A stretch of 64,000 nt of DNA from SURF-21 sp964529285 (GTDB lineage: Bacteria > Actinomycetota > Geothermincolia > Geothermincolales > RBG-13-55-18), in NCBI GenBank assembly GCA_964529285.1, contig CAZGWK010000006.1:23198-87197 (forward strand). Reading direction: 5' to 3'. Position 1 is the stretch's first letter, and each line of letters opens with the position of its first letter. Under the pieces are notes generated by a model. The model saw only the letters and a program-made list of their open reading frames with translations, had not been told where the DNA came from and searched no databases. A program made the position numbers and the translations under genes. Shown piece by piece: positions 1 through 6,885 of the stretch.

Positions 1-165
1 TATGGCTATCACCAGGGCGATGATGAAGAGCACGGCGAACTCCAGGGCGAGGGCTATCCACTGGTCCCGGGAGCGATTTCCTCCGCCGCTCTTCGGGGCC
101 TCGCCACCGGCGTCCGGCCCCCGCTGCGCGGAGGAATCGCCGAAAGGGTCTTGGGGCATGGGCAT
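1..165 (-). CDS. lepB: Signal peptidase I, second copy, 5' part only (cut by window edge)
   Basis: The first 55 codons of a second lepB, running off the left edge. The sequence is identical to the first 55 codons of the complete lepB at 737-1426: a polar N-terminus, then the start of the membrane anchor beginning near residue 36. The catalytic Ser and Lys boxes lie outside the window, so it cannot be seen whether the gene is intact. It follows a second rplS and belongs to the 1-570 repeat, so it may be a real duplicate or an assembly artefact. Confidence 0.8.
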   Translation of the reverse strand, partial: MPMPQDPFGDSSAQRGPDAGGEAPKSGGGNRSRDQWIALALEFAVLFIIALVIAI

Positions 166-178
166 AGAGCCTCGAGTA

Positions 179-526
179 TCAGGTACGGCGCTTCTCCTTG
201 ACCTTGGCTGCCTTGCCTACCCGGTCCCTGAGGTAATAGAGTTTTGCACGCCTCACGCCGCCCTGGGTCACCACCTCGATACTGGAGATGATGGGGCTGT
301 GCAGCGGGAAAGTGCGCTCGACGCCCACGCCGAAGGATATCTTACGTACGCTGAAGGTCTCGCGCGTGCCGCCGCCCTTGCGCGCGATGACCACTCCCTG
401 AAAGACCTGGATGCGCTCGCGGTTTCCCTCCACCACCCTGACGTGTACCTTTACCGTATCCCCGGGCCGGAAGTCCGGTATATCATCCCGCAGGTATTCG
501 CTCTCTATTATGTCCGTCTTCTGCAT
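179..526 (-). CDS. rplS: 50S ribosomal protein L19, second copy
   Basis: 115 residues, the normal L19 length, and identical to the protein encoded at 1440-1787. L19 sits at the 30S-50S interface and is normally single-copy. It has the L19 features FRPGDTVKVHVRVVEGNRER, the FQGVVIARKGGG stretch, and a basic C-terminus. A strong AGGAGG-type ribosome binding site precedes the ATG. Unlike the first copy it is not directly preceded by trmD but follows the end of lepB, as expected for the second unit of a tandem duplication. The alternative is a misassembly. Confidence 0.9.
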   Translation of the reverse strand: MQKTDIIESEYLRDDIPDFRPGDTVKVHVRVVEGNRERIQVFQGVVIARKGGGTRETFSVRKISFGVGVERTFPLHSPIISSIEVVTQGGVRRAKLYYLRDRVGKAAKVKEKRRT

Positions 527-736
527 TTTCCTTCCTCCTTTCCGCTATATATTACAACCCATCGCCACGCCTGTCGGCAAGGCCGCACGTGCGAGGCATC
601 GCTTCCTCCCGTATACGTGACGTGCTCTTGACCCGGAAGGTTTCTCGAGGTCTTAGAAAAAAGCGCGGGCAGAACTGGAATAAAAGCAGGCCGCACTGGA
701 GGGGGCGTTCCCCGCCCGGCTTACGCTATCCCGGCT

Positions 737-1426
737 TCACGGGGCAGACCATCTGCCCGGCGGCCACCAGATCACGACGGCCCTGCCGATCACCGCCTGC
801 AGGGGCACGAAACCCCAACGCCTGCTGTCGTTGGAGTTGGGGCGGTTGTCGCCCATGACCATCACGGCGCCCTCCGGCACCTCCCACTTTCCGTCGGCGT
901 TGTCCTGCACGTATTCGTAGCCGGGATCGTAGATCTCGCCGTTGACGTAGAGGATGCCGTCGCGCAGCTCAACGGCGTCGCCTCCTATCCCCACCACCCT
1001 CTTGATGAACTGCAGCGATTCCGGGTGAGTGATATTCAGTATCTCGCCCAGAAGGTCGAGTGAACGCGTGAAAGCGTTGCCGCCATGCGTCCAGTTGGCC
1101 GTGTCGTTGGGGTCGAAGCGGAAGACGATGATCTCGCCCCGCCGTGGCTCGCGGAAGTGATAAGTGACGCGGTCGACCAGGACGCGGTCGCCCTCCTGCA
1201 GGGTGGGCTCCATGGAAGGGGAGGGGATGACGAACGATTTTATCGCGAAGGCCTGCAGGTATATGGCTATCACCAGGGCGATGATGAAGAGCACGGCGAA
1301 CTCCAGGGCGAGGGCTATCCACTGGTCCCGGGAGCGATTTCCTCCGCCGCTCTTCGGGGCCTCGCCACCGGCGTCCGGCCCCCGCTGCGCGGAGGAATCG
1401 CCGAAAGGGTCTTGGGGCATGGGCAT
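737..1426 (-). CDS. lepB: Signal peptidase I (complete copy)
   Basis: Membrane serine protease that removes signal peptides from exported proteins. Its 229 residues comprise a polar, Gly/Pro-rich N-terminus (1-35), one membrane segment (about 36-62), then the catalytic domain on the outer face. The nucleophile Ser71 lies in IPSPSMEPTL, the general-base Lys142 in FIKRVVGIGGD, and box E is MGDNRPNSNDSRRWG. The gene follows rplS by 13 bp, the usual order in this cluster. A second, truncated copy starts at 165. Confidence 0.96.
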   Translation of the reverse strand: MPMPQDPFGDSSAQRGPDAGGEAPKSGGGNRSRDQWIALALEFAVLFIIALVIAIYLQAFAIKSFVIPSPSMEPTLQEGDRVLVDRVTYHFREPRRGEIIVFRFDPNDTANWTHGGNAFTRSLDLLGEILNITHPESLQFIKRVVGIGGDAVELRDGILYVNGEIYDPGYEYVQDNADGKWEVPEGAVMVMGDNRPNSNDSRRWGFVPLQAVIGRAVVIWWPPGRWSAP

Positions 1427-1831
1427 AGAGCCTCGAGTATCAGGTACGGCGCTTCTCCTTGACCTTGGCTGCCTTGCCTACCCGGTCCCTGAGGTAATAG
1501 AGTTTTGCACGCCTCACGCCGCCCTGGGTCACCACCTCGATACTGGAGATGATGGGGCTGTGCAGCGGGAAAGTGCGCTCGACGCCCACGCCGAAGGATA
1601 TCTTACGTACGCTGAAGGTCTCGCGCGTGCCGCCGCCCTTGCGCGCGATGACCACTCCCTGAAAGACCTGGATGCGCTCGCGGTTTCCCTCCACCACCCT
1701 GACGTGTACCTTTACCGTATCCCCGGGCCGGAAGTCCGGTATATCATCCCGCAGGTATTCGCTCTCTATTATGTCCGTCTTCTGCATTTTCCTTTCTCCT
1801 TTCCGCTATATATTACAACCCATCGCCACGC
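1262..1831. repeat. Right copy of the 570-bp direct repeat
   Basis: Partner of 1-570. It spans the first 55 codons of the complete lepB, all of rplS, the rplS ribosome binding site and the last 19 bp of trmD. The right breakpoint inside the trmD 3' end shows that the duplication did not respect gene borders. Confidence 0.95.
1440..1787 (-). CDS. rplS: 50S ribosomal protein L19
   Basis: 115-residue L19, located between trmD and lepB as in most bacteria. The start is an ATG preceded by GGAGAAAGG-type purines. It is translated as part of the rpsP-khpA-rimM-trmD-rplS series, with 25 bp between the trmD stop and the rplS start. The protein is identical to the second copy at 179-526. Confidence 0.97.
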   Translation of the reverse strand: MQKTDIIESEYLRDDIPDFRPGDTVKVHVRVVEGNRERIQVFQGVVIARKGGGTRETFSVRKISFGVGVERTFPLHSPIISSIEVVTQGGVRRAKLYYLRDRVGKAAKVKEKRRT

Positions 1832-2538
1832 GGTCCGCCAGGGCCAGCGAGCTCGGGCCGTCTTTTCTGCGTGCATTGCACGGCGGCTTCGCGCCGCCAC
1901 TTCTCCACTGCGCCGTGATCTCCCGAGAGGAGTACCTCCGGCACCTTCCATCCCATATATTCAGCCGGCCGCGTGTACTGCGGGTACTCCAGCAGGCCCC
2001 GGGAGAAGGACTCGCAGGCCAGCGATTCCTCGTTACCCAACACGCCCGGTACCAGTCTGCTGATGGACTCTATAACGACCAGGGCGGCGAATTCGCCCCC
2101 GGACAGGACGTAATCTCCTATGGAAAGGGCGTCAGTGCAAAGATGTTCGAACACTCTCTCGTCCACTCCCTCGTATCGCCCACAGATCAGCGCGATATGT
2201 TCGAGCGCCGCCATCTCCTCCACCTTTGCCTGGCCCATGCGCTCGCCGCGGGGCGTGAGCATCACCACCCTTACCTTCTCCTGCAACGATTCCAACTCGC
2301 CAATGCCGAAACCCAGAGTCCGGGTCACCGCCTCGAATACGGGCTCCGGCTTCATTACCATACCAGGCCCTCCCCCAAAGGGGGCATCATCCACCTGGCG
2401 GTGCTTTCCCGCGGAGTAATCCCTGATGTCATGTACCCGGATATCCAGTATCTCTCCCCGCATCGCCTTTCCCAGCAGGCCCTCCCGCAGGGGCGAATCG
2501 AAGATGCCCGGAAAGATGGTATAGACGTCTATACGCAC
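1813..2538 (-). CDS. trmD: tRNA (guanine37-N1)-methyltransferase TrmD
   Basis: Transfers a methyl group from SAM to G37 of tRNAs reading CNN and some other codons, which prevents +1 frameshifting. 241 residues, normal length. The N-terminus MRIDVYTIFPGIFDSPL, the motif LICGRYEGVDERV and the SAM-binding trefoil-knot segment SIGDYVLSGGE are all clear. It lies 4 bp after rimM. The last six codons belong to the 570-bp repeat, and the poorly conserved tail after about residue 218 may have been affected by that rearrangement. Confidence 0.96.
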   Translation of the reverse strand: MRIDVYTIFPGIFDSPLREGLLGKAMRGEILDIRVHDIRDYSAGKHRQVDDAPFGGGPGMVMKPEPVFEAVTRTLGFGIGELESLQEKVRVVMLTPRGERMGQAKVEEMAALEHIALICGRYEGVDERVFEHLCTDALSIGDYVLSGGEFAALVVIESISRLVPGVLGNEESLACESFSRGLLEYPQYTRPAEYMGWKVPEVLLSGDHGAVEKWRREAAVQCTQKRRPELAGPGGPRGDGL

Positions 2539-2542
2539 TGCC

Positions 2543-3067
2543 TCATTCCTCCAGCAGGCCCGGGAGGGGCTCTATTACGATGCTGCCGCCGTCCGGGTCT
2601 ATCTCCTTGACCACCTCGGCCGTCATCGGTATCAGGTATTCCATATCGCCCTGCACTATCAAAACGTCGTTGGCGCCCGTCTCCATGACCTCCGCGACTT
2701 TCCCCAGCCGCCTTCCGCCGGTGGTGCGTACCTCCAATCCCAAGAGCTGGTGTTCCCACCGCGTACCGGCAGGCGGGTCGCCTACTTCCTCCGGCGTGAC
2801 CAGCAATCTCCGGCCTGCGAGCTGCAGGGCGTCCTCCCGGACCGTAAACCCGCGGAACCTCACCAGCAGAGCGCCGGCCGCCTCCTCGACCTCATCCAGG
2901 ACCAGCCTGCCGCTTCCCTCTCTTCCTTCGACGATAAAGGTATTTCCAGTCGCGAACCTAAGTGGATTCGAGGATAGCACCTCGATCTTGACCCAACCCC
3001 GGACCCCGTATGCTTTGATCACCCTGCCGGTGACCACATAGGTGGTCCTTCTAAAAGGTGGCAACAT
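2543..3067 (-). CDS. rimM: Ribosome maturation factor RimM
   Basis: 30S assembly factor that binds S19 and helps mature the 16S rRNA 3' domain. 174 residues with an N-terminal RimM barrel (VTGRVIKAYGVRGWVKIE, GLVKIE-like signature with G-V-R-G) and a C-terminal PRC barrel around residues 95-170 (GLEVRTTGGRRLGKV, then IPMTAEVVKEID). It sits between khpA and trmD with 4-bp gaps on both sides, so translation is likely coupled. Confidence 0.95.
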   Translation of the reverse strand: MLPPFRRTTYVVTGRVIKAYGVRGWVKIEVLSSNPLRFATGNTFIVEGREGSGRLVLDEVEEAAGALLVRFRGFTVREDALQLAGRRLLVTPEEVGDPPAGTRWEHQLLGLEVRTTGGRRLGKVAEVMETGANDVLIVQGDMEYLIPMTAEVVKEIDPDGGSIVIEPLPGLLEE

Positions 3068-3071
3068 GTGA

Positions 3072-3338
3072 TCAATCTATGATCTCGACGATGGCGTTAC
3101 GTCCCTCTTTGGTGGCCGATGCCTTGATGAGGGTGCGCATAGCCTGCGCGATACGCCCCTTCTTGCCGATGACTTTGCCCACGTCTTCCGGGTCCACGTG
3201 CAACTGAAGAATGATGGATTTCTCTCCTTCCACCGAGGTCACCTCTACGCTGTCGGGATTATCCACGAGGGACTTAGCCAGGTACTCGAGCAGATCTTTC
3301 ATATCCACCTCATGGCCGACCACTCCATCATTTGCCAC
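3072..3338 (-). CDS. khpA: KH-domain RNA-binding protein KhpA
   Basis: Small KH-domain protein; in Gram-positives KhpA pairs with KhpB/EloR and affects cell elongation and RNA binding. The KH signature VGKVIGKKGRIAQAMRTL, with its GKKG loop, is present. I chose the GTG start at 3338 because AGGAGG lies about 6 bp upstream, overlapping the end of rpsP. Most family members start at the equivalent of Met13 (3302), so an 76-residue form is possible. Its place between rpsP and rimM is classical. Confidence 0.93.
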   Translation of the reverse strand: MANDGVVGHEVDMKDLLEYLAKSLVDNPDSVEVTSVEGEKSIILQLHVDPEDVGKVIGKKGRIAQAMRTLIKASATKEGRNAIVEIID

Positions 3339-3339
3339 T

Positions 3340-3597
3340 TTATTCCTCCTGATACTTCTGCCAGATACCCTTGATCTGCATGAGCTTGCGCACCTGGTCC
3401 GTTGGCTGAGCCCCTTCGCGCAGCCACTTCAGGACTTTTTCCTCGTCGAGTTCGATCAGGGATGGCTCTTCCCGCGGATCGTAGCGGCCGAGGGTTTCTA
3501 TGAACCTTCCGTCTCTGGGACTGCGAGAATCGGCGGCCACCACCCGGTAGTAGGGCTTTTTCTTGCCCCCCATCCTCTTGAGCCTGATCTTCACCAA
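3340..3597 (-). CDS. rpsP: 30S ribosomal protein S16
   Basis: 85 residues, normal S16 length, with the N-terminus VKIRLKRMGGKKKPYYRVVA and the signature DSRSPRDGRFIETLGRYDP. The start appears to be TTG at 3597 (then GTG), with AAAGGAG about 10 bp upstream; starting at the following GTG would remove one residue. First ribosomal gene of the rpsP-khpA-rimM-trmD-rplS-lepB series, 51 bp after ffh. Confidence 0.96.
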   Translation of the reverse strand: MVKIRLKRMGGKKKPYYRVVAADSRSPRDGRFIETLGRYDPREEPSLIELDEEKVLKWLREGAQPTDQVRKLMQIKGIWQKYQEE

Positions 3598-3648
3598 TTA
3601 AACCGCGCTCCTTTCCGTTTCGATCATCCCGCATATCTCGCGGATCCG

Positions 3649-4977
3649 CTACAACTGGAAGGGGAATGCCTGCCCCATTTTGCGTGGGGACATCTTCCCG
3701 AATTGCTTGATAAGCTTCTGCATCTGTTGAAACTGCTGCAGCAGGCGGTTCACGTCCTGGGTGCTCATGCCGCTTCCCCTCGCGATGCGCTGCTTGCGGC
3801 TTGCTCCGATTATCTGCGGCTTGCGCCGTTCCTCGGGAGTCATGGACTGGATGATCGCCTCGACCTGCTTGATCTGCCCTTCGTCCACCTGCAGCCCCTT
3901 TAATTTCGAGGCGGAGATCCCGGGGATCATGCCCAGGATCTGGTCCAGCGGACCCATCTTCTTCAGCTGCTCCATCTGGTCTAGAAAATCCTCCAGAGTG
4001 AACTGCTGTTTGCGCAGTTTTTTCTCGAGTTCCTTTGCCTTCTCTTCATCGTAGGTCGACTGAGCCTTCTCGATAAGAGTGAGCATATCGCCCATACCCA
4101 GGATACGCGAGGCCATACGGTCGGGATAGAAGGCCTCCAGGTCGCCGATCTTCTCCCCGACGCTGGCGAACTTCACCGGCTTGCCGGTCACCGCCTTGAT
4201 GGAAAGGGCCGCGCCGCCACGTGCGTCTCCGTCCAGCTTGGTGAGGATAATTCCGTCGAAACCTACATCATCCGCGAAGGATTGCGCCACATTCACCGCA
4301 TCCTGGCCGGTCATGGCGTCAACCACCAACAGGGTCTCGTTGGGCGAGAAATCACTGCGGATGCGCACGAGCTCCTGCATCATCTCTTCGTCGACGTGCA
4401 GGCGGCCCGCGGTGTCAATGAGCACCGTGTCCATGCCCTCCTTTTCCGCCTTACGTATTCCCGCCTCCACGATCTTCTCCGGCCGCGCGGAGCGGTCGGC
4501 ATAGACCTCGATGCCTGCCTGCTCGCCCAACTTCTCCAGCTGGTCGATGGCCGCAGGCCGATATGTATCGGCGGCCACCATCATGGGGTGGCGGCCCTGA
4601 TTCTTGAGGTGGACGGCCAGCTTGGCGGTAGCCGTTGTCTTTCCGGAACCCTGCAGACCGACGAGCATGACCGTCACCGGTGGGCGGCCGCCGAAGTTTA
4701 TCTTCTCGTGCGAGCTGCCCAGGAGTTGCGTGAGCTCCTCGTCCACTATCTTGATGACCTGCTGGGCGGGGGTGAGTGAACGGAGGACCTCTTCTCCCAC
4801 CGCCCTCTCCTGCACCCGTGCTACGAAATCCTTGACCACCTTGAAATTGACGTCCGCCTCCAGGAGCGCCAGCCGTATCTCACGCATCACTTCGGCCACC
4901 TGATTTTCGGACAGCTTGCCGTGCCCGCGCAGTTTCTTGAAGATGTCCTGCAGGCGGTCGCTCAAGTTATCGAACAT
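3649..4977 (-). CDS. ffh: Signal recognition particle protein Ffh
   Basis: SRP54-type GTPase that binds signal sequences and 4.5S RNA. 442 residues from the ATG at 4977, where family similarity (MFDNLSDRLQDIFKKLRG) begins with a GAGGAAA ribosome binding site; the 16 extra upstream codons are not convincing. Domain order: N (1-90), G (about 100-295) with GLQGSGKTTATAKLA, DTAGR and TKLDGDARGG, then a Met-rich M domain with the RNA-binding helix SRKQRIARGSGMS. A near-consensus promoter lies about 90 bp upstream. Confidence 0.97.
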   Translation of the reverse strand: MFDNLSDRLQDIFKKLRGHGKLSENQVAEVMREIRLALLEADVNFKVVKDFVARVQERAVGEEVLRSLTPAQQVIKIVDEELTQLLGSSHEKINFGGRPPVTVMLVGLQGSGKTTATAKLAVHLKNQGRHPMMVAADTYRPAAIDQLEKLGEQAGIEVYADRSARPEKIVEAGIRKAEKEGMDTVLIDTAGRLHVDEEMMQELVRIRSDFSPNETLLVVDAMTGQDAVNVAQSFADDVGFDGIILTKLDGDARGGAALSIKAVTGKPVKFASVGEKIGDLEAFYPDRMASRILGMGDMLTLIEKAQSTYDEEKAKELEKKLRKQQFTLEDFLDQMEQLKKMGPLDQILGMIPGISASKLKGLQVDEGQIKQVEAIIQSMTPEERRKPQIIGASRKQRIARGSGMSTQDVNRLLQQFQQMQKLIKQFGKMSPRKMGQAFPFQL

Positions 4978-5067
4978 GCTTATATTTCCTCGCTCGCTAC
5001 GGCCCTCACAGCTGCATGCATGCATGCCCCGGGAAGAGCCCGATCCAAACGGACCACTAAACTATTA

Positions 5068-5096
5068 AAATTAGCCGAAACACCAGGTTATGTCAA
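5068..5096 (-). promoter_or_regulatory. Sigma-70-type promoter for ffh and downstream ribosomal genes
   Basis: On the minus strand: TTGACA (5091-5096), a 17-bp spacer, then TAATTT (5068-5073). The -35 box is a perfect consensus. It lies in the 254-bp gap between ftsY and ffh and would give a leader of about 85 nt to the ffh ATG. It likely drives ffh-rpsP-khpA-rimM-trmD-rplS-lepB. Confidence 0.75.
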
Positions 5097-5231
5097 AGTT
5101 TAATTCAGGCATGCATATTCGGCATCATATGCAGCTCGCCTCTTCCACCACGCAGGACGCGGTAACCCTTCCCTGCCTGGCCTCGCAATCGTTACACCAC
5201 AGCCAGACCGCCTCCAGGTCATACTGCGTAC

Positions 5232-6476
5232 CTAGGAGAAAAGTGCGCAGGCGAACTCCTGCGCGTCGAAGGCGTGCAGGTCATCCAGCTTCTCGCCCAC
5301 GCCGATGAACTTGATGGGGATGCCCAGTTCGTGCACGATCGCCACCACTATCCCGCCCTTGGCCGTGCCGTCCAGCTTGGTAAGCACCACCCCCGTCACC
5401 TCGACGGCGTCCCCGAACTGCTGTGCCTGGATGAGGCCGTTCTGCCCGGTTGTAGCGTCGATGACCAGCAGCGTCTCGGAGACCGGCGCGTTGCGCTCGG
5501 CCACGCGCTTGATCTTCTTCAGCTCCTCCATGAGATTGGCCTTGGTGTGCAACCTTCCGGCGGTGTCGGCGATGACCACGTTCATGTTGCGCGCCAGGGC
5601 GGCCTCCACGGCGTCGTGCACCACGGCCGCCGCGTCCGCGCCCTGTTTGTGTTTAACGGTATGCACGCCCACGCGGTTGCCCCAGGTCTCCAGTTGTTCG
5701 ACGCCGGCGGCGCGAAAAGTGTCGCCGGCTGCCAGGATTACCCTCTTACCATCCTGGCACAACAGGTGCGCCAGCTTGGCGATGGTGGTAGTCTTGCCCG
5801 TTCCATTCACGCCGACGACCAGTATTACGCTAGGCCCGTCTTCGGCGTAGTATAGCCCACCGTCCCCGATGTCGAGCGCGTCGGCCAGAACCTCGCGGAA
5901 GAGGTCAAGGAGCCCTTCCGGGTCTTTCACCTTCTCTGCCGCCATACGTTCCCTTACCCTCTCCACCAGGATCTTAGTCATCTCCATACCGACGTCTGCC
6001 CCTACCAGGATGTCCTCGACTTCCTCCCAGAAGACATCGTCGAAGCGCCGGGAGGCCATGGCCCTGGAAAGGGGCGCCACGAAGTTCATGCGGCTCTTGG
6101 AAAGACCCTGCCGCAGCCGGGACCGCCACCTCTTTTTATCCTCTTCGGGGGGAAGTTCGCCGGCCGCCATCCCGTATCGGGACGGCGGCGCTGCGTCCTC
6201 CTCCATGGCTGTCTCGATATCGTAGGCTTCCAGGCCGGCCGGGTTACCCTCTTCTAACTCCGGTCCGCAGTAGAGTGCTTCGCCGAGTCCTTCCTCTACC
6301 TCGGGCAGCTCCTGGAGCTCGCCGAGCGCCTCCTCTTTCTCCCTTTTCCTGGCCTCCTTGAGCTCCCTTTTCTCGGCCTTGAGCCGGGCCTTCTCCTCTT
6401 TTTTAAGTCTCCTGGCTTCTTCCTTTTCGCGTTTCCTGCGTTCCTTTTCCTGTTTTTTATCCTCTTCCATCTCCAC
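5232..6476 (-). CDS. ftsY: Signal recognition particle receptor FtsY
   Basis: Membrane-associated SRP receptor GTPase. 414 residues: a very charged Lys/Glu/Arg-rich N-terminus (1-48), an acidic linker (49-115), the NG domain (about 125-414) with GVNGTGKTTTIAKLA, DTAGRLHTKANLMEE and TKLDGTAKGG, and the usual end GVGEKLDDLHAFDAQEF. The ORF can start at GTG 6476, but ATG at 6470 has better spacing (9 bp) to the GAGG site. Next to ffh, so both halves of the targeting pathway are adjacent; smc lies upstream across the repeat at 6525-6885. Confidence 0.95.
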   Translation of the reverse strand: MEMEEDKKQEKERRKREKEEARRLKKEEKARLKAEKRELKEARKREKEEALGELQELPEVEEGLGEALYCGPELEEGNPAGLEAYDIETAMEEDAAPPSRYGMAAGELPPEEDKKRWRSRLRQGLSKSRMNFVAPLSRAMASRRFDDVFWEEVEDILVGADVGMEMTKILVERVRERMAAEKVKDPEGLLDLFREVLADALDIGDGGLYYAEDGPSVILVVGVNGTGKTTTIAKLAHLLCQDGKRVILAAGDTFRAAGVEQLETWGNRVGVHTVKHKQGADAAAVVHDAVEAALARNMNVVIADTAGRLHTKANLMEELKKIKRVAERNAPVSETLLVIDATTGQNGLIQAQQFGDAVEVTGVVLTKLDGTAKGGIVVAIVHELGIPIKFIGVGEKLDDLHAFDAQEFACALFS

Positions 6477-6524
6477 CTGCCTCGGTCATAACTCTCTTGC
6501 AAGCACCTTTAATCTATCATAGCT

Positions 6525-6885
6525 CAACATTTTGGGGTCAGAGCTCGAAAATTGACATTGCGGACAACGCATATTTTCAACATTATNNNNNNNNNNNNNN
6601 NNNNNNNNNNNNNNNNNNNNNNNNNNNNNNNNNNNNNNNNNNNNNNNNNNNNNNNNNNNNNNNNNNNNNNNNNNNNNNNNNNNNNNTGGCATCTCCCGGA
6701 AATGCTATCCTTTCTCGCCGCGGCAGAATGAGACGCAACATCTTGGGGTCAGAGCTCGAAAATTGACATTGCGGACAACGCATATTTTCAACATTATGGG
6801 GTCAGAGCTCAAATGTTGGCATCTCCCGGAAATGCTATCCTTTCTCGCCGCGGCAGAATGAGACGCAACATTTGAGCTCTGACCC
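6525..6885. repeat. Nested palindromic repeat element (GGGGTC head) at the smc 3' end, interrupted by an assembly gap
   Basis: Two modules alternate. Module A (6534-6586 and 6745-6797) starts GGGGTCAGAGCTCGAAAATT and module B (55 bp; 6687-6741 and 6817-6871) starts TGGCATCTCCCGGAAATGC. The right part forms a clean hairpin: arm 6799-6817 pairs perfectly over 19 bp with 6867-6885, with module B in the loop. The right arm ends on the first base of the smc stop codon. No transposase is encoded. It resembles REP/MITE elements mobilised in trans; it could also act as a 3' mRNA stabiliser or terminator for smc. Confidence 0.85.
6587..6686. other. Scaffold gap of 100 N
   Basis: Exactly 100 undetermined bases, the usual placeholder for a gap of unknown size. 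It lies inside the repeat between module A and module B, so short reads probably could not be resolved here. The true number of repeat modules is unknown. Confidence 0.99.

Larger units (their letters stand above)
1..570. repeat. Left copy of a 570-bp direct repeat (rplS plus lepB 5' end)
   Basis: Positions 1-570 match 1262-1831 at a constant offset of 1261 bp. I found one substitution, at 534 versus 1795, between the rplS start and its upstream region. Similarity stops abruptly at 570/1831. The right copy ends inside the last codons of trmD; the left copy continues into 166 bp of unique sequence (571-736) downstream of the complete lepB. This is the pattern of a 1261-bp tandem unit. The repeat may continue left of the window. 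Confidence 0.95.

Noticed and set aside
5125..5260. About 45-codon frame after ftsY on the minus strand with a CNDC motif
   Set aside because: Codon use looks coding, but there is no start codon with a ribosome binding site, it overlaps the ftsY end, and the ftsY C-terminus is already normal, so a frameshifted extension is unlikely. Could be a gene relic.
6486..6783. Small frames containing undetermined residues
   Set aside because: They cross the 100-N gap and the palindromic repeat; open only because N is read as unknown residues.
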